NCBI RefSeq assembly: GCF_018638295.1 | Contig: NZ_JABTTS010000024.1 | Location: forward strand, 40,850 to 104,849 | Source of the DNA: Streptomyces sp. CHD11 | GTDB taxonomy: Bacteria; Actinomycetota; Actinomycetes; Streptomycetales; Streptomycetaceae | Reading direction: 5' to 3' | DNA: 64,000 bases | Shown here: positions 26,489 through 35,386 of the stretch, piece after piece | Position numbering within the stretch: the first letter of the stretch is position 1 | Layout of the letters: every line of letters starts with the position of its first letter | Made by a program: the position numbers and the translations under genes | Notes under the pieces: generated by a model | The model's database searches: none | Told to the model about the DNA's origin: nothing | Seen by the model: only the letters and a program-made list of their open reading frames with translations

Positions 26489-27271
26489 CTACGGGTGGCG
26501 TTGATAGAAGGGGCGGACCTGGGAGCGCATCCAGTCGGCCACCGGGTCCTGGGCCATGTCGAGGAGGATCAGGTTGACCGGCCAGCGGGCCGGGGCGCGG
26601 CCCAGGGCGCGGCCGAGGGCGTCCAGGGGGAGGGCGCGGGCGTCGGCCTCCCCGTGGGGGGAGAGTTCCACGCCGACGAAGAGGACCGGGTCCTGCGTCT
26701 CGATCGCGGCGAGGCAGCGGCGGGCGGTGGTGACCACACCGAGGGCCTCGAACTCCTCCGAGGCCGCGGCGAGGAAGTCCACCGGGTCGTCCTGCCAGTC
26801 GGGCTCGAAGAGCCGGACCCGGCCACCGCTCGCCGCACCGGCCGGCGGGCCGCCGCCGGACCGGCACAGTTCGGCCACCGCGGCCGGCGGCAGCGGGGCG
26901 GAGACCACGCCGCCGGGGTTCACCGCGATACCGGCCTGCGGCGGCAGACCACGGGCGAACTCCACCGCGGGCGCGACGGTGTACGACATGTGCGAGCCGA
27001 CGACCTGCCGGAACTGTTCCTCGGAGCTGAAGACGGGAACGTAGGCCTGGCCGTCGAGCTCCATGGTGGGCAGGTCCAGCGGGCCGCTGTGCGGGCCGCC
27101 CCCGTTCGGCAGCGGGATCCAGAGGAAGCTGCGGCGCAGCACCTCGACGACCCTGGCGCCCGCCGAGGGGACGCCGAGGGAGGCGGAGAGCACCTCCTCC
27201 AGTTCGTTGCCGGGCCACCCGCCGTGCGCGTGGGGGTACGTCTGGGCCGGGAAGTCCGCCGGGAAGTCCAT
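26489..27271 (-). CDS. SseB-family protein, second of two
   Basis: 260 residues. The N-terminal half shows the SseB core (SFLWIPLPNGGG, LPTMELDGQAYVPVFSSEEQFRQ, then FARGLPPQAGIAVNPGG). The end DPVADWMRSQVRPFYQRHP matches the end of its neighbour. No export signal. The tandem copy suggests duplication, although the two proteins have diverged greatly in the N-terminal half. Function unknown. The ribosome site is weak (GGTAGGC). Confidence 0.82.
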   Translation of the reverse strand: MDFPADFPAQTYPHAHGGWPGNELEEVLSASLGVPSAGARVVEVLRRSFLWIPLPNGGGPHSGPLDLPTMELDGQAYVPVFSSEEQFRQVVGSHMSYTVAPAVEFARGLPPQAGIAVNPGGVVSAPLPPAAVAELCRSGGGPPAGAASGGRVRLFEPDWQDDPVDFLAAASEEFEALGVVTTARRCLAAIETQDPVLFVGVELSPHGEADARALPLDALGRALGRAPARWPVNLILLDMAQDPVADWMRSQVRPFYQRHP

Positions 27272-27324
27272 CGTTCGCCTACCGCCTGCCTGGAACCACT
27301 GCTGTGGCCGGAAAGGTTATCGGG

Positions 27325-27993
27325 TCAGCCCGCGAAGCCGATCCTGCGCAGTGTGTCCGCCGCGTCCCGGTCGATCAGCACCGCCGAACCGCAGCCCGCG
27401 GGAAGCCGTCCGCGCTCGACCGCGCGCAACAGCCGGTCGCTCGCCGCGCGGTGGCGCGCGAAGGCGTAGCGGGAGACGCCCCGGCCGCGTTCGCGCTGCC
27501 CGGCCAGCGCCTGCCGGGCGGTGACGTCGAGCAGCAGCAGATGCAGACTCGCCCCCCGGCGGCGGGCCTCGCGGGCGAGCCAGCGCCGCACCCAGGCCTG
27601 CGTCCCGCAGTCGTGGACGACGACCGCCCCGCCGGCGCGCAGTTCACGGCGCAGACGCGCGTAGTGGGCGAGACGGACCAGGGGGCGGTAGACGGCGTAG
27701 GGGAGGAAGCGGGGCACCCGGTGGTCCCAGCGGTCGCGGGTGTCCTGGGAGTCGACGCGGGTACCGCGCACCGCGCGCCGCATCAGGGTGGACTTCCCGC
27801 TGCCCGGCAGCCCGGTGACCACGACGAGGTCGCGGGGTCCGAAGAGCAGCGCGCGCGGGCTGCGGCCGCCCCGCTCGCGCAGATCGCGGACGAGGGGCGC
27901 GGGCGGCGCGCCGCGGGCCCCGCGGACCCGGCCGGCCGGCTGCGGGGGCAGCGTGACGCCCGTGGTGGTGGCACACGCCGTGGTCCTGTTCAC
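27325..27993 (-). CDS. P-loop kinase-like ATP-binding protein (AAA_33 type)
   Basis: 222 residues from GTG at 27993 (GGGGAGG about 11 nt upstream). The P-loop GLPGSGKSTLMRR is followed by a kinase-like lid pattern. The segment VVVHDCGTQAWVRRWLAREARRRG resembles zeta-toxin and gluconate-kinase-like small-molecule kinases, as does HLLLLDVTARQALAGQRERGR. The substrate is unknown and no antitoxin partner is adjacent. It is divergent from the riboswitch-controlled gcvT operon, and its upstream region holds A/T-rich sequence suitable for a promoter. Confidence 0.8.
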   Translation of the reverse strand: MNRTTACATTTGVTLPPQPAGRVRGARGAPPAPLVRDLRERGGRSPRALLFGPRDLVVVTGLPGSGKSTLMRRAVRGTRVDSQDTRDRWDHRVPRFLPYAVYRPLVRLAHYARLRRELRAGGAVVVHDCGTQAWVRRWLAREARRRGASLHLLLLDVTARQALAGQRERGRGVSRYAFARHRAASDRLLRAVERGRLPAGCGSAVLIDRDAADTLRRIGFAG

Positions 27994-28223
27994 CGTGATG
28001 GTCCTCCCCTGGGACCGGCATGAGCCCAGGTCCCCGCTGAGTGTAAAGAGAAGGTAATGCCGAGGTCTTCCGTTTCTGTGCCTTTCCTGAAACAGGCCTG
28101 TCACAGCTCACTGTGACCGCGCCCGTACAACCTGTGCACTCCACAAGAGGGTCCCCCTGCCGCGCCCTCACGATGCGTGCAATGATGAGCGCGCCAACTG
28201 CATACCGGCCGTTTGAATCCGCG

Positions 28224-28436
28224 CGGGAGAGTCCCCGGCATCGTGTGACGCCAGGGCGCCGAAGGAGCAAGTCCCTCCCTTGAATCTCTCAGGCCCCGTT
28301 ACCGCGCGGGCGAGGCACATCTGAAAAGCGGGCCGCTGCAGCCGTGCTCCAGTGGCTCCACCCAAGGTGCAAACCATGATCTTCCCCTGCGCGGGCGGTC
28401 ATGGCGAACCTCTCAGGTTCCGATGACAGATGGGGA
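28224..28436 (+). promoter_or_regulatory. Glycine riboswitch, tandem aptamers, upstream of gcvT
   Basis: Aptamer 1 begins GCGGGAGAGTCCCC (28224), contains the conserved GCGCCGAAGGAGCAA and AATCTCTCAGG, and closes near 28330. Aptamer 2 contains CACCCAAGGTGCAA, then CCTCTCAGGTTCCGATGACAGATGGGGAGG, the classical 3' end of a glycine aptamer. The gcvT start is 76 nt further on. Known glycine riboswitches with two aptamers switch on glycine cleavage genes when glycine is high. The first aptamer's 3' end is less canonical than the second's. The expression platform was not resolved by eye. Confidence 0.9.
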
Positions 28437-28511
28437 GGAACGCCCTCGCCTTCCCTCACGCCCGAACGAACTCGCGCGGGAGGGGCCCCCATCGCCTTGG
28501 GAGACCGACCG

Positions 28512-29630
28512 ATGAGCAGTACCGAACCCCGCCGGACCGCGCTCGATGCCCTGCATCGCTCGCTCGGCGCGACGATGACCGACTTCGCCGGCTGGGACAT
28601 GCCCCTGCGCTACGGCTCCGAGCGCGACGAGCACAACGCCGTGCGCACGCGGGCCGGCCTCTTCGACCTCTCGCACATGGGCGAGATCGCGGTCACCGGC
28701 CCCCGGGCCGCCGCCCTCCTCGATCACGCCCTCGTCGGCAACATCGGCGGTCTCAGGACCGGCCGCGCCCGCTACACGATGATCTGCCGCGAGGACGGCG
28801 GCATCCTGGACGACCTGATCGTCTACCGGCTCGGTCAGTCGGAGTACCTGGTGGTCGCCAACGCCTCCAACGCCCGGACGGTGCTCGACGCCCTCGTCGA
28901 GCGCTCGGCCGGGTTCGACGCCGAGGTGCGGGACGACCGCGACGCGTACGCGCTGCTCGCGGTGCAGGGCCCCGCGTCCCAGGAGATCCTCGCCTCCCTC
29001 ACCGACGCCGACCTGGACGGCCTGAAGTACTACGCCGGCCTGCCGGGCACGGTCGCCGGTGTTCCCGCGCTGATCGCCCGCACCGGCTACACCGGCGAGG
29101 ACGGCTTCGAGCTGTTCGTGAAGCCGGAGCACGCGGTGGAGCTCTGGCAGGCGCTGACCAAGGCCGGCGAGGGCGCGGGCCTGGTGCCGTGCGGGCTGTC
29201 CTGCCGGGACACGCTCCGCCTGGAGGCGGGCATGCCGCTGTACGGGAACGAGCTGAGCGCCTCCCTGACGCCCTTCGACGCCGGTTTCGGCCGGGTGGTG
29301 AAGTTCGAGAAGGAGGGCGACTTCGTGGGCCGCGCGGCGCTGGCCGAGGCCGCCGAGCGCGCCGCCGCCGAGCCGCCCCGCGTCCTGGTCGGCCTGGTCG
29401 CCGAGGGCCGCCGGGTCCCGCGCGCCGGGTACGCGGTCGTGGCGGGCGGCGAGGTGATCGGCGAGGTCACCTCCGGTGCCCCCTCCCCCACGCTGGGCAA
29501 GCCGATCGCGATGGCCTACGTCGACCCGGCGCACGCGGCGCCCGGCACGCAGGGTGTCGGCGTGGACATCCGCGGCACCCACGAGCCGTACGAGGTCGTG
29601 GCGCTGCCGTTCTACAAGCGGCAGAAGTGA
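28512..29630 (+). CDS. gcvT: Glycine cleavage system T protein (aminomethyltransferase)
   Basis: 372 residues from ATG at 28512 (GGGAG upstream). GcvT moves the methylene group from the aminomethyl-lipoyl H protein to tetrahydrofolate and releases ammonia. The family landmarks are FAGWDMPLRYG, FDLSHMGEIAV, the folate-binding GYTGEDGFEL and the C-terminal barrel VDIRGTHEPYEVVALPFYKR. It is the first gene of the riboswitch-controlled operon. No gcvP gene (glycine decarboxylase) is in the window, so the P protein must be encoded elsewhere. Confidence 0.98.
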   Translation: MSSTEPRRTALDALHRSLGATMTDFAGWDMPLRYGSERDEHNAVRTRAGLFDLSHMGEIAVTGPRAAALLDHALVGNIGGLRTGRARYTMICREDGGILDDLIVYRLGQSEYLVVANASNARTVLDALVERSAGFDAEVRDDRDAYALLAVQGPASQEILASLTDADLDGLKYYAGLPGTVAGVPALIARTGYTGEDGFELFVKPEHAVELWQALTKAGEGAGLVPCGLSCRDTLRLEAGMPLYGNELSASLTPFDAGFGRVVKFEKEGDFVGRAALAEAAERAAAEPPRVLVGLVAEGRRVPRAGYAVVAGGEVIGEVTSGAPSPTLGKPIAMAYVDPAHAAPGTQGVGVDIRGTHEPYEVVALPFYKRQK

Positions 29631-29766
29631 CACCGTCGTAGACGGCTTCCGCTTCCGCGCGTGAGGCGGACGCGTCGTGCCCGCGCACGGGCGCCGTACC
29701 CGGTCCCCTCCTCCATTCCCGTCATCCACCCAGTCATCCCCGTCCCCGTACAGGAGAATTCAGGCC

Positions 29767-30144
29767 ATGAGCAACCCCACCCAGCTGCGGTACAGCAAGG
29801 AGCACGAGTGGCTGACGGCCGCCGAGAACGGCGTGTCGACGGTCGGTATCACGGAGCACGCGGCCAACGCGCTCGGTGACGTGGTGTTCGTCCAGCTCCC
29901 CGAGGTCGGTGACACCGTGACCGCGGGCGAGACCTGCGGCGAGCTGGAGTCGACCAAGTCGGTCAGCGACCTGTACTCCCCGGTCAGCGGGGAGATCACC
30001 GAGGTCAACGAGGACGTGGTGAACGACCCGTCGCTGGTGAACTCCGCCCCCTTCGAGGGCGGCTGGCTGTTCAAGGTGCGCGTCACCGACGAGCCGGCCG
30101 ACCTGCTGACCGCCGCCGAGTACGACGCCGAGACCGCGGGCTGA
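29767..30144 (+). CDS. gcvH: Glycine cleavage system H protein
   Basis: 125 residues. GcvH is the lipoyl carrier that shuttles the aminomethyl group between the P, T and L proteins. The lipoylation Lys lies in GELESTKSVSDLYSP, and the SPVSGEITEVNEDVVNDPSLVN hairpin is canonical. ATG at 29767 follows AGGAGAATTCAGGCC. A 136-bp gap separates it from gcvT, and glyA follows after 15 bp. Confidence 0.98.
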   Translation: MSNPTQLRYSKEHEWLTAAENGVSTVGITEHAANALGDVVFVQLPEVGDTVTAGETCGELESTKSVSDLYSPVSGEITEVNEDVVNDPSLVNSAPFEGGWLFKVRVTDEPADLLTAAEYDAETAG

Positions 30145-30159
30145 GGGAGTCGTAGCCGT

Positions 30160-31419
30160 ATGTCGCTTCTGAACACGTCCCTGCACGAGTTCGACCCGGC
30201 GGTGGCCGCCGCGGTCGACGCCGAGCTGCACCGCCAGCAGTCCACCCTCGAGATGATCGCCTCGGAGAACTTCGCCCCGGTCGCGGTCATGGAGGCCCAG
30301 GGCTCGGTCCTCACCAACAAGTACGCCGAGGGCTACCCCGGCCGCCGCTACTACGGCGGCTGCGAACACGTCGACGTGATCGAGCAGATCGCGATCGACC
30401 GGGTCAAGGAGCTCTTCGGCGCCGAGCACGCCAACGTGCAGCCGCACTCGGGCGCGCAGGCCAACGCGGCCGCGATGTTCGCGCTGCTCAAGCCCGGTGA
30501 CACGATCATGGGCCTGAACCTCGCGCACGGCGGGCACCTGACCCACGGCATGAAGATCAACTTCTCCGGCAAACTCTACAACGTGGTGGCCTACCACGTC
30601 GGCGACGACGGCCAGGTCGACATGGCCGAGGTCGAGCGGCTCGCCAAGGAGAACAAGCCGAAGCTGATCGTGGCCGGCTGGTCGGCGTACCCGCGTCAGC
30701 TGGACTTCGCCGCGTTCCGCCGGGTCGCGGACGAGGTCGGCGCGTATCTCATGGTCGACATGGCGCACTTCGCCGGTCTGGTGGCCGCGGGCCTGCACCC
30801 GAACCCGGTCCCGCACGCCCATGTCGTGACGACCACCACGCACAAGACCCTCGGCGGTCCGCGCGGCGGCGTGATCCTCTCCACGGCCGAACTGGCCAAG
30901 AAGATCAACTCCGCGGTCTTCCCCGGCCAGCAGGGCGGTCCGCTGGAGCACGTGGTCGCCGCCAAGGCGGTCGCCTTCAAGGCCTGTGCCACCGAGGAGT
31001 TCAAGGAGCGCCAGCGGCGCACCCTGGAGGGCGCCCGCATCCTGGCCGAGCGTCTGGTACAGGACGACGTCAGGACCGTGGGCGTGGACGTGCTGACCGG
31101 CGGCACGGACGTGCACCTGGTCCTGGTCGACCTGCGGAACTCGGAACTGGACGGACAGGAGGCCGAGGACCGGCTGCACGAGGTCGGCATCACCGTCAAC
31201 CGCAACGCGATCCCGAACGACCCCCGCCCGCCGATGGTCACCTCGGGACTGCGCATCGGCACGCCGGCGCTGGCCACCCGCGGTTTCACGACCGAGGACT
31301 TCGCCGAGGTCGCGGACGTGATCGCCGAGACGCTGAAGCCGTCCTACGACGTCGACGCGCTCCGGGCCCGGGTGACGGCCCTCGCCGGGAAGCACCCGCT
31401 GTACCCCGGTCTGACGTAA
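30160..31419 (+). CDS. glyA: Serine hydroxymethyltransferase
   Basis: 419 residues, full length. This PLP enzyme interconverts glycine plus methylene-THF with serine plus THF. The PLP Lys is in VTTTTHKTLGGPRGG, and SENF, GYPGRRYYGGCEHVD and QPHSGAQANAA are all present. Within the operon it takes the methylene-THF made by glycine cleavage and a second glycine to make serine, which the next gene degrades. Confidence 0.98.
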   Translation: MSLLNTSLHEFDPAVAAAVDAELHRQQSTLEMIASENFAPVAVMEAQGSVLTNKYAEGYPGRRYYGGCEHVDVIEQIAIDRVKELFGAEHANVQPHSGAQANAAAMFALLKPGDTIMGLNLAHGGHLTHGMKINFSGKLYNVVAYHVGDDGQVDMAEVERLAKENKPKLIVAGWSAYPRQLDFAAFRRVADEVGAYLMVDMAHFAGLVAAGLHPNPVPHAHVVTTTTHKTLGGPRGGVILSTAELAKKINSAVFPGQQGGPLEHVVAAKAVAFKACATEEFKERQRRTLEGARILAERLVQDDVRTVGVDVLTGGTDVHLVLVDLRNSELDGQEAEDRLHEVGITVNRNAIPNDPRPPMVTSGLRIGTPALATRGFTTEDFAEVADVIAETLKPSYDVDALRARVTALAGKHPLYPGLT

Positions 31420-31577
31420 TTTCGTACGCTTCTCTTGGTACGGACATCCGGGGCATCGCGCACACTGGGTCAGTGGGCGCGGTGCCCCGCACCATGAACC
31501 GCATGAACGTTTCCGCTCACTTCTGAACCACCCTTCCGGTGGACAGCGCCGTCCGCCGAACCCTTAGGAGTCCCCCC

Positions 31578-32945
31578 GTGGCCATCTCGGTCTTCGATCT
31601 GTTCTCGATCGGCATCGGCCCCTCCAGCTCGCACACGGTCGGCCCGATGCGGGCGGCCCGGTTGTTCGCCCTGCGGCTGCGCAACGAGGACCTGCTCGAC
31701 TCCGTCGCCTCGGTGCGGGCGGAGCTGTACGGCTCCCTGGGCGCCACCGGCCACGGCCACGGCACGCCCAAGGCGGTGCTGCTGGGCCTGGAGGGCGACG
31801 CGCCGCGCACGGTGGACGTGGAGTCGGCCGACGAGCGGGTGGAGAAGATCAGGGACGGCGGCCGGCTCCGTCTGCTCGGCGACCACGAGATCGCGTTCAC
31901 CTACGACGACGACATGGTGCTGCACCGCCGCAAGGCACTGCCCTACCACGCCAACGGCATGACGCTGTGGGCCTACGACGCGACGGGCGCGGAGGTGCTC
32001 TCGAAGACGTACTACTCGGTCGGCGGCGGGTTCGTCGTGGACGAGGAGGCGGTGGGCGCGGACCGGATCAAGCTCGACGACACGGTGCTGAAGTACCCCT
32101 TCCGCACGGGCGACGAGCTGCTGCGCCTCGCCGGGGAGACCGGCCTGTCCATCTCCGCCCTGATGCTGGAGAACGAGCGCGCCTGGCGGACCGAGGAGGA
32201 GATCCGCGAGGGCCTGCTGGAGATCTGGCGCGTGATGCGGGCCTGCGTGGACCGGGGCATGTCCCGCGAGGGCATCCTGCCGGGCCGCCTGAAGGTACGC
32301 CGCCGCGCCGCGAACACCGCGCGCAAGCTGCGCTCCGAGGGCGACCCGCAAGCCCTGGCCATGGAGTGGATCACCCTCTACGCGATGGCCGTGAACGAGG
32401 AGAACGCGGCCGGCGGCCGGGTCGTCACGGCCCCGACGAACGGCGCGGCCGGCATCATCCCGGCCGTCCTGCACTACTACATGAACTTCGTCCCCGGCGC
32501 CGACGAGGAGGGCGTGGTCCGCTTCCTGCTCGCCGCGGGCGCCATCGGCATGCTCTTCAAGGAGAACGCCTCCATCTCCGGCGCCGAGGTCGGCTGCCAG
32601 GGCGAGGTCGGCTCCGCCTGCTCGATGGCGGCGGGCGCGCTGGCGGAGGTGCTGGGCGGCAGCCCGGAGCAGGTGGAGAACGCCGCCGAGATCGGCATGG
32701 AACACAACCTCGGGCTGACCTGCGACCCGGTCGGCGGCCTCGTCCAGATCCCCTGCATCGAGCGCAACGGCATGGCCGCGGTGAAGGCGGTCACGGCGGC
32801 CCGGATGGCGATGCGCGGCGACGGCTCCCACAAGGTGTCCCTGGACAAGGTCATCAAGACGATGAAGGAGACCGGCGCCGACATGTCGGTCAAGTACAAG
32901 GAGACGGCGCGGGGCGGGCTCGCGGTGAACATCATCGAGTGCTGA
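31578..32945 (+). CDS. sdaA: L-serine ammonia-lyase (iron-sulfur, single chain)
   Basis: 455 residues from GTG at 31578 (TTAGGAGTCCCCCC before it); the N-terminus VAISVFDLFSIGIGPSSSHT is canonical. The enzyme deaminates L-serine to pyruvate with a [4Fe-4S] cluster. The cluster Cys positions are visible in GSACSM, LTCDPV and IPCIERN. It is the last gene of the glycine-riboswitch operon, completing the route from glycine through serine to pyruvate. The 158-bp gap after glyA could hold an extra promoter. Confidence 0.96.
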   Translation: MAISVFDLFSIGIGPSSSHTVGPMRAARLFALRLRNEDLLDSVASVRAELYGSLGATGHGHGTPKAVLLGLEGDAPRTVDVESADERVEKIRDGGRLRLLGDHEIAFTYDDDMVLHRRKALPYHANGMTLWAYDATGAEVLSKTYYSVGGGFVVDEEAVGADRIKLDDTVLKYPFRTGDELLRLAGETGLSISALMLENERAWRTEEEIREGLLEIWRVMRACVDRGMSREGILPGRLKVRRRAANTARKLRSEGDPQALAMEWITLYAMAVNEENAAGGRVVTAPTNGAAGIIPAVLHYYMNFVPGADEEGVVRFLLAAGAIGMLFKENASISGAEVGCQGEVGSACSMAAGALAEVLGGSPEQVENAAEIGMEHNLGLTCDPVGGLVQIPCIERNGMAAVKAVTAARMAMRGDGSHKVSLDKVIKTMKETGADMSVKYKETARGGLAVNIIEC

Positions 32946-33300
32946 GGTACGGCCCTCCGGCCGGGTGTGCCTCCGGTCGGTGACCGGACGGCGAGCCGCC
33001 GCGACCGCGGCGACACCGCGGCCACGACGGCACGGTGTTCCCACGACGTCACCCGGCAGGGTCCGGTCGGGATGCGGCACTTCGTGGCCGGCCTCCCGCA
33101 ACGCCCCTTCACACGCCGGTGTCGCCGCTCTGAGGCGGGCACGCATGGCGTCGGCCCCGGTCCCCGCCTTCGCGGCCGTGCCTTGCCGAAGGCGCCCTCG
33201 TGTTCCCTCGGCTCCTCGCGGATGCCGTCCGCTGCGGGCGGCAGGTGCCGTGGCATCGGGCACAGCCCCACCGCACCCGCTGTCGCCGGCTCGCCCGCGG
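32946..33300. other. Gene-free stretch between sdaA and the SorC/DeoR regulator
   Basis: 355 bp between convergent genes. Open frames on both strands are Arg/Ala-rich and resemble no protein family. Short GC-rich inverted repeats near 32955-32985 (CCGGCCGG, GGTCGGTGACCGG) could terminate sdaA transcription, but no long perfect stem is present. Confidence 0.4.
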
Positions 33301-34404
33301 TCATGGCGCCTGCGGTGTCCGGCTGCGGCATCCCTGTCCTCGGCCGGCGGGAAGGGACGTCGAACCGGCCGGTGGATCACCGTCCGCCGTGTCGTCGTGC
33401 CAGAGGAGACGGCGCGCGGTCGTCGCGTCGGTGACGAGCGAGGTGAGCAGCCCGGACCGCAGCGCGGCGCGGACCGCCTCGGTGCTCCGCGCACCGTCCG
33501 AGACGCCTATCAGCTCGGGTATGCCACGGAGCTGGGCCGCGGCGGCACAGATCATGCGATCGTCCAGCCCGGTGGAGATCACCTGGCCGTCCGCGTCGAG
33601 GATCCGGCCGGCCAGGTCCGCGCACGCGCCCGACACCCGGCAGGTATCCCGTTCCGGGTCCGACAGGGCGCCGTACATCGCCGACGACCCGGCGTCCCAC
33701 GCGCTGACGCCCACGACGGCCTTGGTGACCCGCTCGAACCGGCTCACCGCCTCGGCGGTCCCCGGCCGGCCGCGCCACACGGTGGCCGTCGTGGCGTCCG
33801 GCAGGATGAACGGGGCGTGGAGGGGAAAGGCGGTACCCGCCCCGGCCGCGGCGACGCGACGGACGGCGGCGGTCACGGGAGCGTGGGTGAGGTCCGGCCC
33901 GTGCACGCCGGTCAGCTGGACCACCTCGCAGGGCGGCAGCCGGGTCACCGCCTCGCTGAGGGCGACCGCCGCGGGGCTGCCGTCCAGTCCGAGGACGTCG
34001 CCCTCCCGCGCGATCGCCGCGATCAGCTGCGCCGCCGCCGTGCCCAGCCAGTGGCCGATGTGCTGCCGGTCGGCCGGGCACGCCGGGCCGTTCCCGCTCC
34101 GGGGCAGCTGGACGACGACGGCGTGCCGGAGGGCGAACCGCTCGGTCAGCGACCGTCCGAGCCCGGCGTCGATCTCGGCCGGGACGGTGATGTCGATCCG
34201 TACGATGCCGTGGGCCACGGCCGCGGCGAGGAGGCGGGCCACCTTGAAGCGGCTGATGCCGAATTCCCGGGCGATCTGCACCCTGGACCGGTTCTCGAGG
34301 TGGAAGCGCCGGGCGACGGACGCGGCGAGCAGCGTGTCGACCGGCGCGGGGGGCGCCGCCGGCCCGCCGGGCTGGTGCACGCCGGTGTGCTGCGGCCGCG
34401 TCAT
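33301..34404 (-). CDS. SorC/DeoR-family sugar-binding transcriptional regulator
   Basis: 367 residues. The N-terminal helix-turn-helix (RSRVQIAREFGISRFKVARLLAAA) is followed by a SorC-type effector domain (REGDVLGLDGSPAAVALSEAVTRLPP, then VVGVSAWDAGSSAMY and the late VISTGLDDRMICAAAAQLRGIPELIGVSDG). These regulators bind phosphorylated sugars or polyols and usually sit next to a catabolic operon; no such operon lies nearby. The first 20 residues are Pro/Gly-rich, and the real start may be downstream of 34404. The C-terminal tail is longer than usual and low-complexity. Confidence 0.85.
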   Translation of the reverse strand: MTRPQHTGVHQPGGPAAPPAPVDTLLAASVARRFHLENRSRVQIAREFGISRFKVARLLAAAVAHGIVRIDITVPAEIDAGLGRSLTERFALRHAVVVQLPRSGNGPACPADRQHIGHWLGTAAAQLIAAIAREGDVLGLDGSPAAVALSEAVTRLPPCEVVQLTGVHGPDLTHAPVTAAVRRVAAAGAGTAFPLHAPFILPDATTATVWRGRPGTAEAVSRFERVTKAVVGVSAWDAGSSAMYGALSDPERDTCRVSGACADLAGRILDADGQVISTGLDDRMICAAAAQLRGIPELIGVSDGARSTEAVRAALRSGLLTSLVTDATTARRLLWHDDTADGDPPAGSTSLPAGRGQGCRSRTPQAP

Positions 34405-34828
34405 CCGGCCCGGCCGTCACCGGGCGGGACGCCGTCGCGGCCCCGGCGGGCTCTGTCCGCTCCGTCGCACTCCGGGGCTCCGCGCATGCGGAGCTGGTCC
34501 GCCCGGAAGGCGAACCGTCCGGTGCGGGCGCCCGGCACACCGCCAGTCGTCACCACGTCGCTCCATTCGTCAGGGCCGCGGATGCGCCCGTAACTTCTGC
34601 GTACTTGTGGGATGTTCCGCACCCCACCCGAGAGGGTGCGCGCCCAGTGCAACGGGTGGGGACGCCCAGACGGTTCACGTGTTCGCCTTCGGGTGACCGA
34701 CGACTCCCGCCGTGGCGCGCGTCCGCCCGGCCAAGGTGAGGTTTCCGCATATCGGGCGAGTGGCCCGTGTCCGCAGGGGGAATGAACCAGACGACTCCCC
34801 TCCCCCCACCAGCACTTCAGGGAGCCCC
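34405..34828. other. Gene-free stretch between the SorC/DeoR regulator and GH25 gene
   Basis: 424 bp between divergent genes. No conserved open frame and no recognisable riboswitch. Base composition drops near 34580-34620 and 34735-34760, where promoters for the two genes may lie. I looked for the cyclic-di-AMP riboswitch that often precedes Streptomyces cell-wall hydrolases and did not find it. Confidence 0.4.
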
Positions 34829-35386
34829 ATGCTGCGCGGCATCGACGTGAGTTCGTACCAGTCGTCCTCGTACGACACCGACGGCCTGTCGTTCGTCTTC
34901 ATCAAGGCGACGGAGGGCCGTACGTACACCAACCCCAAGCTGTCGGCCCAGACGAAGAGGGCACGCGACGCCGGTCTGGTCGTCGGTTTCTACCATTTCC
35001 TCTGGCCGGGCAACCTCACCGCCCAGGCGGAGTACTTCGTGAGCAAGGCCCCGGAGAAGCGGGGCGACATCCTCGCGGTCGACTGGGAGACCACGGGCGA
35101 GGGCACCCGTGCGGGCAACTCCGAGAAGGACCGCTTCATCCGCAAGGTGAAGGAGCTGCGCCCCCACAACAGAGTCATCCTGTACTGCAACCGGAATTTC
35201 TGGCTCACCGTCGACACGTCGTCCTACGCCGGTGACGGCCTCTGGATCGCCGACTACGTCACCGCGGGCAAGCCCCGCGTCAAGGCCCGGTGGCGCTTCC
35301 ACCAGTACACCGACGACCCGCTGGACAAGAACGTCGCGGACTTCTCCAGCAGGTCGGCGCTCCAGGAGTGGGCCGGGGGCGCCTAG
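34829..35386 (+). CDS. GH25-family lysozyme-like protein without a signal peptide
   Basis: 185 residues from ATG at 34829 (AGGGAGCCCC upstream). The GH25 fold is plain: LRGIDVSSYQ, FVFIKATEGRTYTNPKL, FYHFLWPGN, the acidic pair in ILAVDWETTG, and WRFHQYTDD near the end. Family members hydrolyse the glycan strand of peptidoglycan. There is no signal peptide, and the in-frame sequence upstream does not supply one. Export by another route or an intracellular role remains open. The stop codon abuts the next gene's stop. Confidence 0.88.
   Translation: MLRGIDVSSYQSSSYDTDGLSFVFIKATEGRTYTNPKLSAQTKRARDAGLVVGFYHFLWPGNLTAQAEYFVSKAPEKRGDILAVDWETTGEGTRAGNSEKDRFIRKVKELRPHNRVILYCNRNFWLTVDTSSYAGDGLWIADYVTAGKPRVKARWRFHQYTDDPLDKNVADFSSRSALQEWAGGA

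Noticed and set aside
27325..27993. Zeta-toxin assignment for the P-loop kinase-like protein
   Set aside because: The P-loop region fits several small kinase families, no epsilon-type antitoxin gene is adjacent, and the toxin's substrate-binding motifs are not evident.
34405..34828. A cyclic-di-AMP (ydaO-type) riboswitch before the GH25 gene
   Set aside because: Such riboswitches often precede Streptomyces cell-wall hydrolase genes, but the conserved blocks are not in this stretch.
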